A stretch of 64,000 bases of DNA. Source: UBA1715 sp045615765. GTDB lineage: Bacteria > Bacteroidota > Bacteroidia > Bacteroidales > UBA1715. The notes under the pieces are model-generated. The model searched no databases. It was not told where the DNA came from and saw only the letters and a list, made by a program, of their open reading frames with translations. Every line of letters starts with the position of its first letter. Position 1 is the stretch's first letter. Both the position numbers and the translations under genes were made by a program. The stretch spans positions 1 to 64,000 of the forward strand of contig JAZLFM010000013.1 of assembly GCA_045615765.1 (NCBI GenBank), written 5' to 3'. This document shows positions 58,101 to 64,000 of this stretch, piece by piece.

Positions 58101-58548
58101 GTATGAGGTGGGAGATTTGCGTGATTCTGTTACAAATGAAAAAACATATTTGACTTCAGGCTATTATGGATTATATATTCCATGTCGTGAATCTAATTAT
58201 TATACTGCGGTAGCTACTACAACACATGGTTGTAAACAACGGGCTAAAGTGTATGTAGAAGTTCATTTGGTGGATGTAATTCCTTCGGGCTTTTCGCCAA
58301 ATGGTGATGGTATAAATGATACATGGATTATACCAAAACTTGTGAATTGTCCGAATGCAGTGGTTACTGTATTTAATCGTTGGGGAGTGAAAGTGTTCGA
58401 AAATAAAATGAACTATTTCGACCATCCATGGAATGGAACTTCAATTAATGGAAATCCATTGCCTATGGGAACATATTATTATGTGATAGAATATAATGAT
58501 GCGGCACAAACTCCAACATCAACGGGTTCGGTGTCGATATTGAGATAG
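52114..58548 (+). CDS. Giant SprB-repeat adhesin with type B (CHU_C) T9SS signal
   Basis: 2144 residues. A signal peptide (1-24, ending AQAQ) is followed by about twenty degenerate repeats of 70-95 residues. Each closes with a GxYxVxVTDxxGC-type motif (for example LDAGKYFVTVTDFAGC, LSAGTYSVTVTDASGC), the SprB-repeat signature of Flavobacterium gliding adhesins. The C-terminal 90 residues (IPSGFSPNGDGINDTW, FNRWGVKVFE, LPMGTYYYVI) are a type B sorting domain. The next base after its stop begins a PorP/SprF-family gene, the expected secretion partner. It is likely to be a mobile or fixed surface adhesin; gliding itself cannot be claimed without the motor genes, which are not in the window. Confidence 0.93.
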   Translation: MNFILHKLYTLCFILCLALGAQAQSLYSIVPKDPTCPDPSNGSITFTVENNESSSETYSFVIISVFESNKTILNKTVTVDSHQSFTFVADNLDYQYVDLISGEVKTEIQYIAYISNGTKTLTIEPNINFKKPEYSANTSMLRGSGCEDQAIGKASVEFNLGVPPYQWDWHKIGDASYPLHLNSEQVTDLDAGKYFVTVTDFAGCKINSDTVEIKPIDIEVSAAVVKNIICKDEKQGVASASIVNAYKDKCTITWIGSKKKVIACDADGNASDVNETLPAGDVYVAVEDEIGCRDTTKVVITQPETKIELSETHTDLLCKDIPTGTISCSTVNAVGTVTYTWSDDATAHDANRNSLAADVPYTVIATDENGCADTTEVTLSQPSTKVEITNPPTGTEPSCFGYSDGKIALEVTGGDLGVYTYYWNSVLGTDVAENVAAGHYVIVAQDANGCSDTVEYDLTEPPSMEPKMYIDGIEGATKILQCNGTKADLEIQTNDLYSPKTYNWGDGVWSSVTTKKDASPGNYEITIKASNGCEEKVSAALIEPEKLNVVITEETPILCNGSKGSLRVDVIGGSGTYTYAWSNGSTKQTSGDVIEGEYTVVITDSYGCSTTASHTLTQPESLNMRIKLSPETCKKASLGDLSAEIDGGTGSYTYQWQKKASGKGSWTTIGSSVTISSLDAGSMYKLILSDENGCSAKDSVDLSLIEDYNIYSYLKSSVSCPVTIDNLATEKSTNDGELWFRIISGFSPFDVTVTSESKNVKFENINDGVDTGKYWNSSASYNGTLPVSEIAQVSVDSVPVGIYIVNVVDYRGCERADTIEMEHNTPMTINLLDKTFASCTLADGSAQISVSGGKAYSKKGKKYYLYEWEDGETTALATNLALGNHIVKVSDARGCIARDTITIDSKSALRVKALADDAVIHCENGKTGKASANVYYENGDTHSYSFSWSNGNYNASTGIVTDLPKGTHVVTVTDDEGCVQKDSVTFTEGEFLQIASSTKKDVLCKGDNSGQIVLTSVEGGQKPYSYSWNNGASSAIVSDLSAGTYSVTVTDASGCEDNATVIIDEPTSQLEVSLTATTDEICPGNGDGTASVSVVGGTGAYTILWDDVPSINTMVDNLLFGSHTVAAIDENGCATAPLSFVINKKADMLRVASSIVTAPKCGELVGAISVTPAGSATGSYEYTWKENGVTMAQTTSSISGLRVGSYRLTISDGVCLYDTTFVLAPEDGDDAVGTITYLESTCEGDSYSIAISNASTAEYTSYEWRNQSGTVVSTTANASGLTTGTYSVSAVDKTGCTFIGSYPITQKELSVEAQAQNAICNGSNDGVLTAVPNENFLGTITYTWYDESNQIIGTGKTISDVVLGTYFVQAYDANHMACPVKSTSVKISEPDALVAVATVVSPSYCKLKNSEVAVEVVNGIAPFTYSWRTLSDGVVQQKETVSGRKNSFLTAWSDETFVVDITDNSGCITSAQVQPTDISDFSVYGFQKEPVHCIGDATAELQVISVNGYEPFTYSWSHNAGLNSAIATSLSAGTYSVSVTDSKGCKTSYTFDAVKDAESLKIEFTETPEIICNGSVGNIFARVVDGANGPYSYQWFTSTNEPLSSTQELVDVKAGEYKVQATDKYGCTSDIVSHTIKEPESLFSKFTVKITECGENANTGSISIDTIYGGLTDSDYRFRWTIDGVEGEWMDWNANIPQTLSDLPAGTFVCTITNATDYESCFISDTMTTNPVMPMSIITNTKDTHCSYYKSEDTNLLDGSIEITSLKESQGDYTNLVDANLSDYTFAWNDKEKQTGTLASHLGMDSYTVTVTGNNGCSKTFDAGTIGSLVSLNGKIVTTDNSIENRTLICLEDSISLSAVTDITIASGYVPTDETKTFDWNSLEYNKLATIRNPYSATTVVNPNTEYYSDSTLISMSYTYDGCTSKPVYFSIAHYDSVAFALEVYDSLGVYLGEDSLSVPKDLHYLINPKDEPWFITKSEDDGVVSIAWHSYKADMYEVGDLRDSVTNEKTYLTSGYYGLYIPCRESNYYTAVATTTHGCKQRAKVYVEVHLVDVIPSGFSPNGDGINDTWIIPKLVNCPNAVVTVFNRWGVKVFENKMNYFDHPWNGTSINGNPLPMGTYYYVIEYNDAAQTPTSTGSVSILR

Positions 58549-59451
58549 ATGAAGAGAATAGGATTATACATAGTATTTATTTGTATGATGTTGCAAGGGG
58601 TTGCACAGCAAACGCCTTTGTACTCTCTTTATATGTTTAATGAATTTGCATATAATCCTGCTCTTGCTGGTAAAAAGGATTATTATGAGGCTCAGGTAAA
58701 TAATAGATATCAATTTGTTGGTATTGAAAATGCTCCTGTTACTGCTACGATAACATTAAATGGTGCTTTAAAATCTCATCCAATGGGATGGGGAGGTATG
58801 ATTTATAATGATAGTCAAGGGGCTTTCACGAAATTTGGTGTATATGGAGCATACGCATATCATTTGAAATTAGGTCGTTATTCAAAACTATCTATGGGAT
58901 TGAATGTTGGTCTTATGAAATATTCAATAGATATAACGAAAATTAAATTCTTGGAAGAAGAACAAAACTTGAATGAATCAATGTACAAGTCAATTCGTCC
59001 TGATGCGACATTTGGTTTGTATTACGATGCGCGTCATTATTTTATAGGTGCTTCGTTAGATCAATTGTTTAATAATCAGATAGATGTCTCGGCTGATACA
59101 ATAGCGATTGACAATACTTTAAATCGTTTTAAAAGTCACTTAAACCTTATGGCTGGTTGTAATTATTCGCTTGCTAAAAATGTTGATTTTCGTGCTTCTG
59201 CGGTTGCTCGTAAAGTGTACGCCGCTCCTTGGCAGTTTGAGGTGAGCGCCCGAGTGATGTATTATAATACAATTTGGGCAGGAGCTTCGTTCCGTACGCA
59301 AGATGCGGTTGCTCTATTTGTTGGCTATACTTATAGAAAAATGATATCGTTTGGATATTCGTATGATATCACTTATTCAAAGTTGAAAGCAGGTTCTCGT
59401 GGTGCACACGAAATATTTTTATCTGTTGCTTTCGATAATAAATCAAAATAG
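58549..59451 (+). CDS. PorP/SprF-family outer-membrane protein
   Basis: 300 residues. A signal peptide (1-19, ending GVAQQ) precedes the conserved PLYSLYMFNEFAYNPALAGKKDYYEA opening of the type IX PorP/SprF family. The rest is alternating beta-barrel sequence (GVYGAYAYHLKLG, LSMGLNVGLMKYSID) ending near a strand with terminal aromatics. In Flavobacterium, SprF is needed for secretion or surface display of SprB, and SprF-like proteins pair with neighbouring type B cargo. Zero bases separate it from the adhesin gene, so that partner assignment is strong by context. Confidence 0.93.
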   Translation: MKRIGLYIVFICMMLQGVAQQTPLYSLYMFNEFAYNPALAGKKDYYEAQVNNRYQFVGIENAPVTATITLNGALKSHPMGWGGMIYNDSQGAFTKFGVYGAYAYHLKLGRYSKLSMGLNVGLMKYSIDITKIKFLEEEQNLNESMYKSIRPDATFGLYYDARHYFIGASLDQLFNNQIDVSADTIAIDNTLNRFKSHLNLMAGCNYSLAKNVDFRASAVARKVYAAPWQFEVSARVMYYNTIWAGASFRTQDAVALFVGYTYRKMISFGYSYDITYSKLKAGSRGAHEIFLSVAFDNKSK

Positions 59452-59456
59452 TGAAA

Positions 59457-59840
59457 ATGAAAAAAATCGCCTTGTTTGCTTTTTGCATAATTCTTATGTT
59501 TTCTTGTTCAGGAAAGAAAAAGAAATTGGATGCAAATGGATTACTTACACAAGAAGAATTGGTTTCTGTTTTAATAGATATTCATTTGTATGATGCAACA
59601 GTTTCTACTTTGCTTTCACATGAAAGTCGTGGACAGATTCAGTTGCCGCAATCTTATTATGATTCTTTGATATTGCAAAGCCACGAATGTGACGATAGTA
59701 TATTTCGTGCAAGTGTTGAGTATTACACAATGGAAGGAAAGATTAAGTCTGTATATGATGCGGTGATAGACTCATTGAATACGTTACGTATTCTTACCGA
59801 ACAGGCCGAACGTGCAGAGAAAAACAATGCAAAAGAATGA
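59457..59840 (+). CDS. DUF4296-family lipoprotein
   Basis: 127 residues from the ATG at 59457; a GTG two codons earlier overlaps the PorP/SprF stop by one base. The lipobox (LMFSC) gives an acylated Cys near residue 16. The rest is helical and charged (TQEELVSVLIDIHLYDA, then IFRASVEYYTMEGKIKSVYDAVIDSL), the hallmark of DUF4296. The function of this family is unknown. Linkage to the adhesin-PorP/SprF pair suggests, but does not show, an accessory role. Confidence 0.8.
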   Translation: MKKIALFAFCIILMFSCSGKKKKLDANGLLTQEELVSVLIDIHLYDATVSTLLSHESRGQIQLPQSYYDSLILQSHECDDSIFRASVEYYTMEGKIKSVYDAVIDSLNTLRILTEQAERAEKNNAKE

Positions 59841-60172
59841 GACGTTTGTCGGCACATTATGTTTTGCTAAATTCTCAATTAATTCAATTTGGAACTATTG
59901 TTCTTGGTGAACAGGATAGGTTTTTATCTATAGAATCTCCTCAAAAGCCATATAAAGAACAGCCTGGTGTAGAGTTCTACAATGGACTTTTAGCTATTGT
60001 TGATAGAAATTATAATTTAGAGGAGGTAAAGCTTGAACCTCAAAGTTCTATTGCAACTATTTTTTGTGGAAAAGCTATAAAAGTTGGTCACGAAGTCCAG
60101 GTATTGCAGGTGTCTCCAATAAATATGGAAGATTTTTCGGCATTGCCTGAAACTTCAGTAAAAAAACTTTAA
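59837..60172 (+). CDS. Unknown 111-residue protein; amidohydrolase-like N-terminus without the barrel
   Basis: The start overlaps the DUF4296 stop by 4 bases (ATGA). The first 55 residues (RRLSAHYVLLNSQLIQFGTI ... GVEFYNGLL) resemble the small beta domain that opens metal-dependent amidohydrolases of Bacteroidota, where a barrel with HxH metal ligands should follow. Here it does not. Sequence jumps to a second beta-rich stretch (EVQVLQVS), as if only the composite beta domain were kept. No metal ligands are present, so it cannot be an active amidohydrolase. It could also be an unrelated beta protein. The stop overlaps the stop of the convergent gene. Confidence 0.6.
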   Translation: MRRLSAHYVLLNSQLIQFGTIVLGEQDRFLSIESPQKPYKEQPGVEFYNGLLAIVDRNYNLEEVKLEPQSSIATIFCGKAIKVGHEVQVLQVSPINMEDFSALPETSVKKL

Positions 60173-60744
60173 TCTTCTATAAATAATTGTTTTAGAATAC
60201 GATACGCATCTGCCTTTTTTGTGAGAGCTAGTGGATAAGCTCTCGAAGATGATGGCATACGGAAAAACTGATATGTTTTTCCTCCAATTTCTACTAGTTC
60301 AAATTTACCAACTGCCGGCTTATTACAACCATATTTTCCTGATAAAACATCTGTTGCTTTCTCACCTGTTGTAACAATCGCTTTGCATTGTGGTATTTGC
60401 GAAAGAAGTTCTTCTAAATTAGTTTCTTCAACAACTTCAAGAAATTTGTCAGAGGCATTGTCTTGTAAGCGTCGAACTGCAGAAGCGGTATCGTATATGG
60501 CGAATCCTTTTTCGTTGCAGAAATCCACAACTTTTTGATAATCAAACTTTTTCTTGCCGTTTACAATGAAATAATTCGCATCATTGTACCAAATCAGTCC
60601 CCAGATTCTCCACATATCGTTGAGAAAATTAGGATAGAAGAAAGGCATAGACCAACGCTTGGTTTGCGGTGGAAAACTTCCAAGGAATAGTACTTTCGCG
60701 TTTATTGGAAGAAATGGTTCAAGAGGGTGTTTTTCTATTTCCAT
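60169..60744 (-). CDS. Uracil-DNA glycosylase-superfamily protein
   Basis: 191 residues. The opening VLFLGSFPPQTKRWSMPFFYPN with NDMWRIWG matches the GSxP active-site strand and aromatic pocket of UDG-superfamily members, closest in style to the hypoxanthine/MUG-like branch. The C-terminal RMPSSSRAYP segment occupies the position of the HPSP-type loop but lacks its His, so activity is uncertain. I use the ATG at 60744, which clears the upstream tex stop by one base; a TTG at 60753 would overlap it. Confidence 0.78.
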   Translation of the reverse strand: MEIEKHPLEPFLPINAKVLFLGSFPPQTKRWSMPFFYPNFLNDMWRIWGLIWYNDANYFIVNGKKKFDYQKVVDFCNEKGFAIYDTASAVRRLQDNASDKFLEVVEETNLEELLSQIPQCKAIVTTGEKATDVLSGKYGCNKPAVGKFELVEIGGKTYQFFRMPSSSRAYPLALTKKADAYRILKQLFIED

Positions 60745-60745
60745 A

Positions 60746-62863
60746 TTAGCCAATTAATGATAATCCAATACGTTTACGTTGTATGTCAACGTCTATTACG
60801 GTTACTTCAACTTGTTGCTGCAATTTTAATATTTCAGCAGGATTGCTTACGTAGTGGTCTGCCATATTGGAGATGTGTATTAGACCATTCTCATGTACGC
60901 CAATATCGACAAACGCTCCGAAATTGGTGATATTGGTTACTATTCCTGGATATGTATGGCCGATTTTCACGTCGTTGATTGTTTGTAACGTAGAATCAAA
61001 GGCAAATTCTTTGATCGTAGTGCGACAGTCGCGTCCAGGTTTTTCTAATTCATTTGCAATGTCTTTAAGAGTTGGTAAACCAACAGTTTCGGTGACATAT
61101 CGGGAAAGAACAATGTTTTTCTGCTGTGTTGTGTTAGTAATCAAATCCGATATGCTGCAATTGAGGTCTTTGGCCATTTTTTCTACAATTGCATAACTTT
61201 CAGGGTGTACGGCAGTATTGTCTAAAGGATTCTTTGCACCGGGAATTCTAAGGAAACCTGCACATTGTTCGTATGCTTTTGCACCAAGACGAGGCACTTT
61301 TGTAAGTTCCTTTCTCGATGTAAAAGCACCGTGTTCCGATCGATAGTCTATAATGTTTTGTGCTAATTGTGGACCAAGTCCTGAAATGTAGGTGAGTAGA
61401 TGTTTGCTGGCAGTGTTAAGATTTACCCCAACCATATTTACACTGTTTATGACAGTTTGATCCAATGCTTTTTTCAACTTTGTTTGGTCAACATCGTGCT
61501 GATATTGTCCTACACCAATAGACTTTGCATCAATTTTAACTAATTCAGCAAGTGGGTCCATTAATCTTCTTCCAATGGAAACCGCTCCACGAACCGTAAC
61601 ATCTTTGTCGGGAAATTCTTCACGGGCAATTGCCGATGCAGAATAAATGGAGGCGCCATTCTCGCTTACTACGAATATTTGTACATGTTGTGGAATAGTA
61701 CAATTGCGGACAAATAACTCGGTTTCCCTGCTTGCAGTTCCGTTTCCTATAGAAATAGCTTCGATGGAGAATTGCTCTATTAAATATTCAATAGATTTTT
61801 TTGCTTCAAATTGTTTTGAAACAGGAGGATGTGGAAAGATAGTCTCATTATGAAGTAGTTTTCCTTGTGCATCAAGGCACACGACTTTACAGCCAGTACG
61901 AAATCCTGGATCGATAGCAAGCACACGTTTTTCTCCTAATGGTGCGGCAAGTAGAAGTTGTCTAAGATTTTCTGTAAAAACTTGTATGGCTTCATCGTCG
62001 GCTTTTTCTTTACTTGCCGCTGCAAATTCATTTTCTATAGAAGGTTTTATCAGTCGTTTGTATGAATCGCTAACAGCAAGCTCTACTTGTTGAGAGGATT
62101 CTGTATTTCCTCGTACAAAAAGCGGTTTAATGCTATCGATAGCTTTATCATCCTCAGGTGCGATGGAAACGCGTAAAAATCCTTCGTTTTCACCGCGTCT
62201 CATAGCAAGAAGTCTATGTGACGAACAGCGTTTTAGTAGATCTTTTGTGTCGAAGTAATCTTTGTATTTTTCAGCTTCGGTTTCTTTGCCTTTTATTACT
62301 TTTGATTGAATAACAGCTTCGTATGTAAACACGCGCCGAATACGATTTCTGGCAGCTTCGTTTTCGTTAACCCATTCAGCAATAATGTCTCGTGCGCCTT
62401 GTAAGGCAGCTTTTGTGTCGGAAACATTGTTTCGTACAAAGGCAAGCGCTCGTTCTTCTACATTGCGCTCGTTTTGTTTCATAAGAATTTTTGCGAGCGG
62501 TTCCAAACCATTTTCCCGAGCAATGTCTGCTTTGGTTCGTTTGTGTGGTTTGTAGGGCAAATAGATATCTTCAAGTTCCGTAAGGGTAGTACAATCGTGA
62601 ATTCTTTTTTGTAGTTCAGGTGTGAGTTTCCCTTGTTCTTTTATGCTTTGTAAAATTGTCTCTTTTCTTTTGGCAAATTCATTCAATTTTTCGAACAGGG
62701 TTTGGATTTCTTGAATTTGCACCTCATTTAAGGCGCCAGTCATTTCTTTTCTGTATCGACTGATGAAAGGGATAGTAGCGCCTTCAGACAAAAGTTTTAG
62801 CGTGTTTTCTACTTGCTTTTCTTGTATAGAAAGATTATTTGCTATGATGGAAGAGAATTGCAT
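60746..62863 (-). CDS. tex: Tex-family transcription accessory protein
   Basis: About 705 residues. Tex binds RNA and interacts with transcription and translation. The order is the N-terminal Tex helical domain (IPFISRYRKEMTGAL), a YqgF/RNase-H-like domain (VLAIDPGFRTGCKVVCLD), a helix-hairpin-helix pair (LNTASKHLLTYISGLGP; FTSRKELTKVPRLG), and a C-terminal S1 RNA-binding domain (GIVTNITNFGAFVDIGVHENGLIHIS). The start at 62863 begins at the usual first helix; an ATG five codons upstream (62878) is possible. The downstream glycosylase gene is one base away, suggesting an operon. Confidence 0.95.
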   Translation of the reverse strand: MQFSSIIANNLSIQEKQVENTLKLLSEGATIPFISRYRKEMTGALNEVQIQEIQTLFEKLNEFAKRKETILQSIKEQGKLTPELQKRIHDCTTLTELEDIYLPYKPHKRTKADIARENGLEPLAKILMKQNERNVEERALAFVRNNVSDTKAALQGARDIIAEWVNENEAARNRIRRVFTYEAVIQSKVIKGKETEAEKYKDYFDTKDLLKRCSSHRLLAMRRGENEGFLRVSIAPEDDKAIDSIKPLFVRGNTESSQQVELAVSDSYKRLIKPSIENEFAAASKEKADDEAIQVFTENLRQLLLAAPLGEKRVLAIDPGFRTGCKVVCLDAQGKLLHNETIFPHPPVSKQFEAKKSIEYLIEQFSIEAISIGNGTASRETELFVRNCTIPQHVQIFVVSENGASIYSASAIAREEFPDKDVTVRGAVSIGRRLMDPLAELVKIDAKSIGVGQYQHDVDQTKLKKALDQTVINSVNMVGVNLNTASKHLLTYISGLGPQLAQNIIDYRSEHGAFTSRKELTKVPRLGAKAYEQCAGFLRIPGAKNPLDNTAVHPESYAIVEKMAKDLNCSISDLITNTTQQKNIVLSRYVTETVGLPTLKDIANELEKPGRDCRTTIKEFAFDSTLQTINDVKIGHTYPGIVTNITNFGAFVDIGVHENGLIHISNMADHYVSNPAEILKLQQQVEVTVIDVDIQRKRIGLSLIG

Positions 62864-62950
62864 ACAACGAAAATTCATAAAATTGTGGTAAAAGTAGTTT
62901 TTTATTGAAGACTTTTTAATTGTAGCATAAAAGAAATCCGTTCAGAAATG

Positions 62951-62958
62951 TAATTTTG
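62951..62958 (+). promoter_or_regulatory. -7 box for thiL
   Basis: TAATTTTG matches TAnnTTTG exactly and ends 11 bases before the ATG at 62970, so the leader would be only a few bases long. Confidence 0.55.
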
Positions 62959-62969
62959 CAAAAAACAAA

Positions 62970-64000
62970 ATGATGGAAAAACAAAGAACTCTTGAAGAAG
63001 TTGGTGAATTTGGTTTGATAGACATTCTAACAAAGCCGTTTTCAACATCGGAAACTACAATAAAAGGCGTTGGTGACGATTGTGCTGTATTACCATACAG
63101 TGAATCTGAATACGCATTGGTAACTACAGATTTATTGATGGAAGGTATTCATTTTGATTTAGTGTATTCTCCATTAAAACATATTGGCTATAAAGCTGTT
63201 ATGGTTAATGCATCGGATGTGTATGCGATGAATGGTACTCCTAAGAAAATGACTGTTTCCATAGCGGTTTCCGCAAAATTTTCTGTTGACGCTTTGGAAC
63301 AACTTTACGAAGGTATGCGTATAGCGTGCGAACGTATTGGAGTTGAATTAATAGGTGGTGATACATCAGCCTCAATGACGGGATTGGCTATCAGCATAAC
63401 GATGTTGGGAACAGTTTCAAAAGATAAAATTGTGTATCGTTCGGGAGCAAAACCAACAGATTTGATTTGTGTCTCTGGAGATTTGGGTGCCGCTTATGCA
63501 GGTTTGCAGGTTTTGCAGCGTGAAAAGGCGGTATTTAACGGAGGTAAAGGCGCACAACCAAAGTTAGAAGGATATGAATATCCATTACAAAGAATCTTAA
63601 AACCAGAGGCTCGTTATGATATATTGGCTGAACTTTCGAAACAAAATATTAAGCCAACCAGTATGATAGATATTTCTGACGGTTTGACTTCGGAATTGTT
63701 CCATATTTGTAAACAATCTCAAGTTGGTTGTAAGATTTATGAGGAAAGACTTCCGATTAATGTACAAACTGTTGAAGTCTGCAAGGAATTTTCTATGGAA
63801 CCACTTATTCCTGCACTACACGGTGGTGAAGATTATGAATTGTTGTTTACCGTGCCGCTTAGTCAATATGAAGCTATTAAGAAGGTGAAAGATGTTTCTG
63901 TAATTGGAAATATTGTAGAAGCAAGTCAGGAAATGGGTATGATTTCACGCTCTGGTGACTTTGTACATTTGAAAGCTCAAGGTTGGAATGCAACCTATGT
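62970..64000 (+). CDS. thiL: Thiamine-monophosphate kinase, 3' end cut by the window
   Basis: 343 residues are visible, close to the family's usual length, and the frame is still open at the right edge. ThiL phosphorylates thiamine monophosphate to the active diphosphate. Motifs seen are EFGLIDIL, the Mg/ATP loop GVGDDCAVL, TTDLLMEGIHF, the ASDVYAMNG segment, GGDTS, and the C-terminal IDISDGL and HGGEDYELLF blocks. Two ATGs (62970, 62973) are tandem; either may be used. Confidence 0.95.
   Translation, partial: MMEKQRTLEEVGEFGLIDILTKPFSTSETTIKGVGDDCAVLPYSESEYALVTTDLLMEGIHFDLVYSPLKHIGYKAVMVNASDVYAMNGTPKKMTVSIAVSAKFSVDALEQLYEGMRIACERIGVELIGGDTSASMTGLAISITMLGTVSKDKIVYRSGAKPTDLICVSGDLGAAYAGLQVLQREKAVFNGGKGAQPKLEGYEYPLQRILKPEARYDILAELSKQNIKPTSMIDISDGLTSELFHICKQSQVGCKIYEERLPINVQTVEVCKEFSMEPLIPALHGGEDYELLFTVPLSQYEAIKKVKDVSVIGNIVEASQEMGMISRSGDFVHLKAQGWNATY

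Noticed and set aside
52600..58200. Periodic motifs that could look like a DNA repeat array or CRISPR
   Set aside because: The periodicity is of protein repeats with diverged DNA in one continuous frame; there are no identical direct repeats or spacers.
60744..60753. TTG start at 60753 for the UDG-like gene
   Set aside because: It overlaps the tex stop codon and adds three residues of no apparent value; an ATG lies 9 bases downstream.

Overview
The window is about 64 kb of AT-rich chromosome from a member of the Bacteroidota, most likely the order Bacteroidales. The evidence is consistent across the window. Secreted giants carry type A and type B (CHU_C) C-terminal sorting domains of the type IX secretion system (T9SS). 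There is a PorP/SprF-family outer-membrane protein, a TonB-dependent receptor with a carboxypeptidase-regulatory-like N-terminus, a BatA-domain protein, DUF4296 and BT0820-type proteins, and -7 boxes matching the Bacteroidetes consensus TAnnTTTG. Shine-Dalgarno sequences are essentially absent. No phage, integrase, IS transposase, CRISPR array or rRNA operon is visible. The genus cannot be fixed from the sequence.

Layout. 1-8436: 3' part of a giant multidomain T9SS protein, open at the left edge. 8626-10089: a smaller T9SS protein with a duplicated domain, ended by a bidirectional terminator. 10197-11485 (minus): a Cys-rich LTxxQ protein, a SagB-like nitroreductase and a PLDc_N-like membrane peptide. 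11514-13138: a histidine kinase/LuxR-type regulator pair. 13139-18939: housekeeping genes folK, sppA, lpxK, recJ and a sugar-1-phosphate nucleotidyltransferase. 19004-26243 (minus): a Wzy/WaaL-like membrane protein, a type B sorting-domain PKD protein, a BatA protein and a TonB-dependent receptor. 26425-28530: a lipoprotein and a DUF6056-like membrane protein. 28535-31411 (minus): priA and a BT0820-like HAD hydrolase. 31687-41502: a 3271-residue T9SS adhesin-like protein. 41720-43411: an OmpA/TPR lipoprotein with codon use suggesting high expression. 43463-44076: no gene, but a foldback element. 44077-47006 (minus): a CrtI-like FAD enzyme and an atypical TlpA-like protein. 47097-47171: tRNA-Arg(CCG). 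47190-51267: ferredoxin-nitroreductase, amidase, YgiQ-type radical SAM protein and Nudix hydrolase. 51268-51996 (minus): lptB. 52114-60172: a 2144-residue SprB-repeat adhesin with type B signal, PorP/SprF, DUF4296 lipoprotein and a 111-residue unknown. 60169-62863 (minus): a UDG-like protein and tex. 62970-64000: thiL, cut by the right edge.

How it fits together. Cell-surface building dominates. Three giant secreted proteins fill about 38% of the window, alongside envelope genes (lpxK, lptB, the O-antigen ligase-like protein, sppA, amidase). The adhesin-PorP/SprF cluster at 52-60 kb is the best candidate for a self-contained surface system. Other points worth checking are the foldback element at 43.5-44.0 kb, the apparent lack of an ordinary start codon for priA, the C-X6-C thioredoxin-like protein, and a recurrent arrangement of convergent genes whose stop codons abut or overlap.
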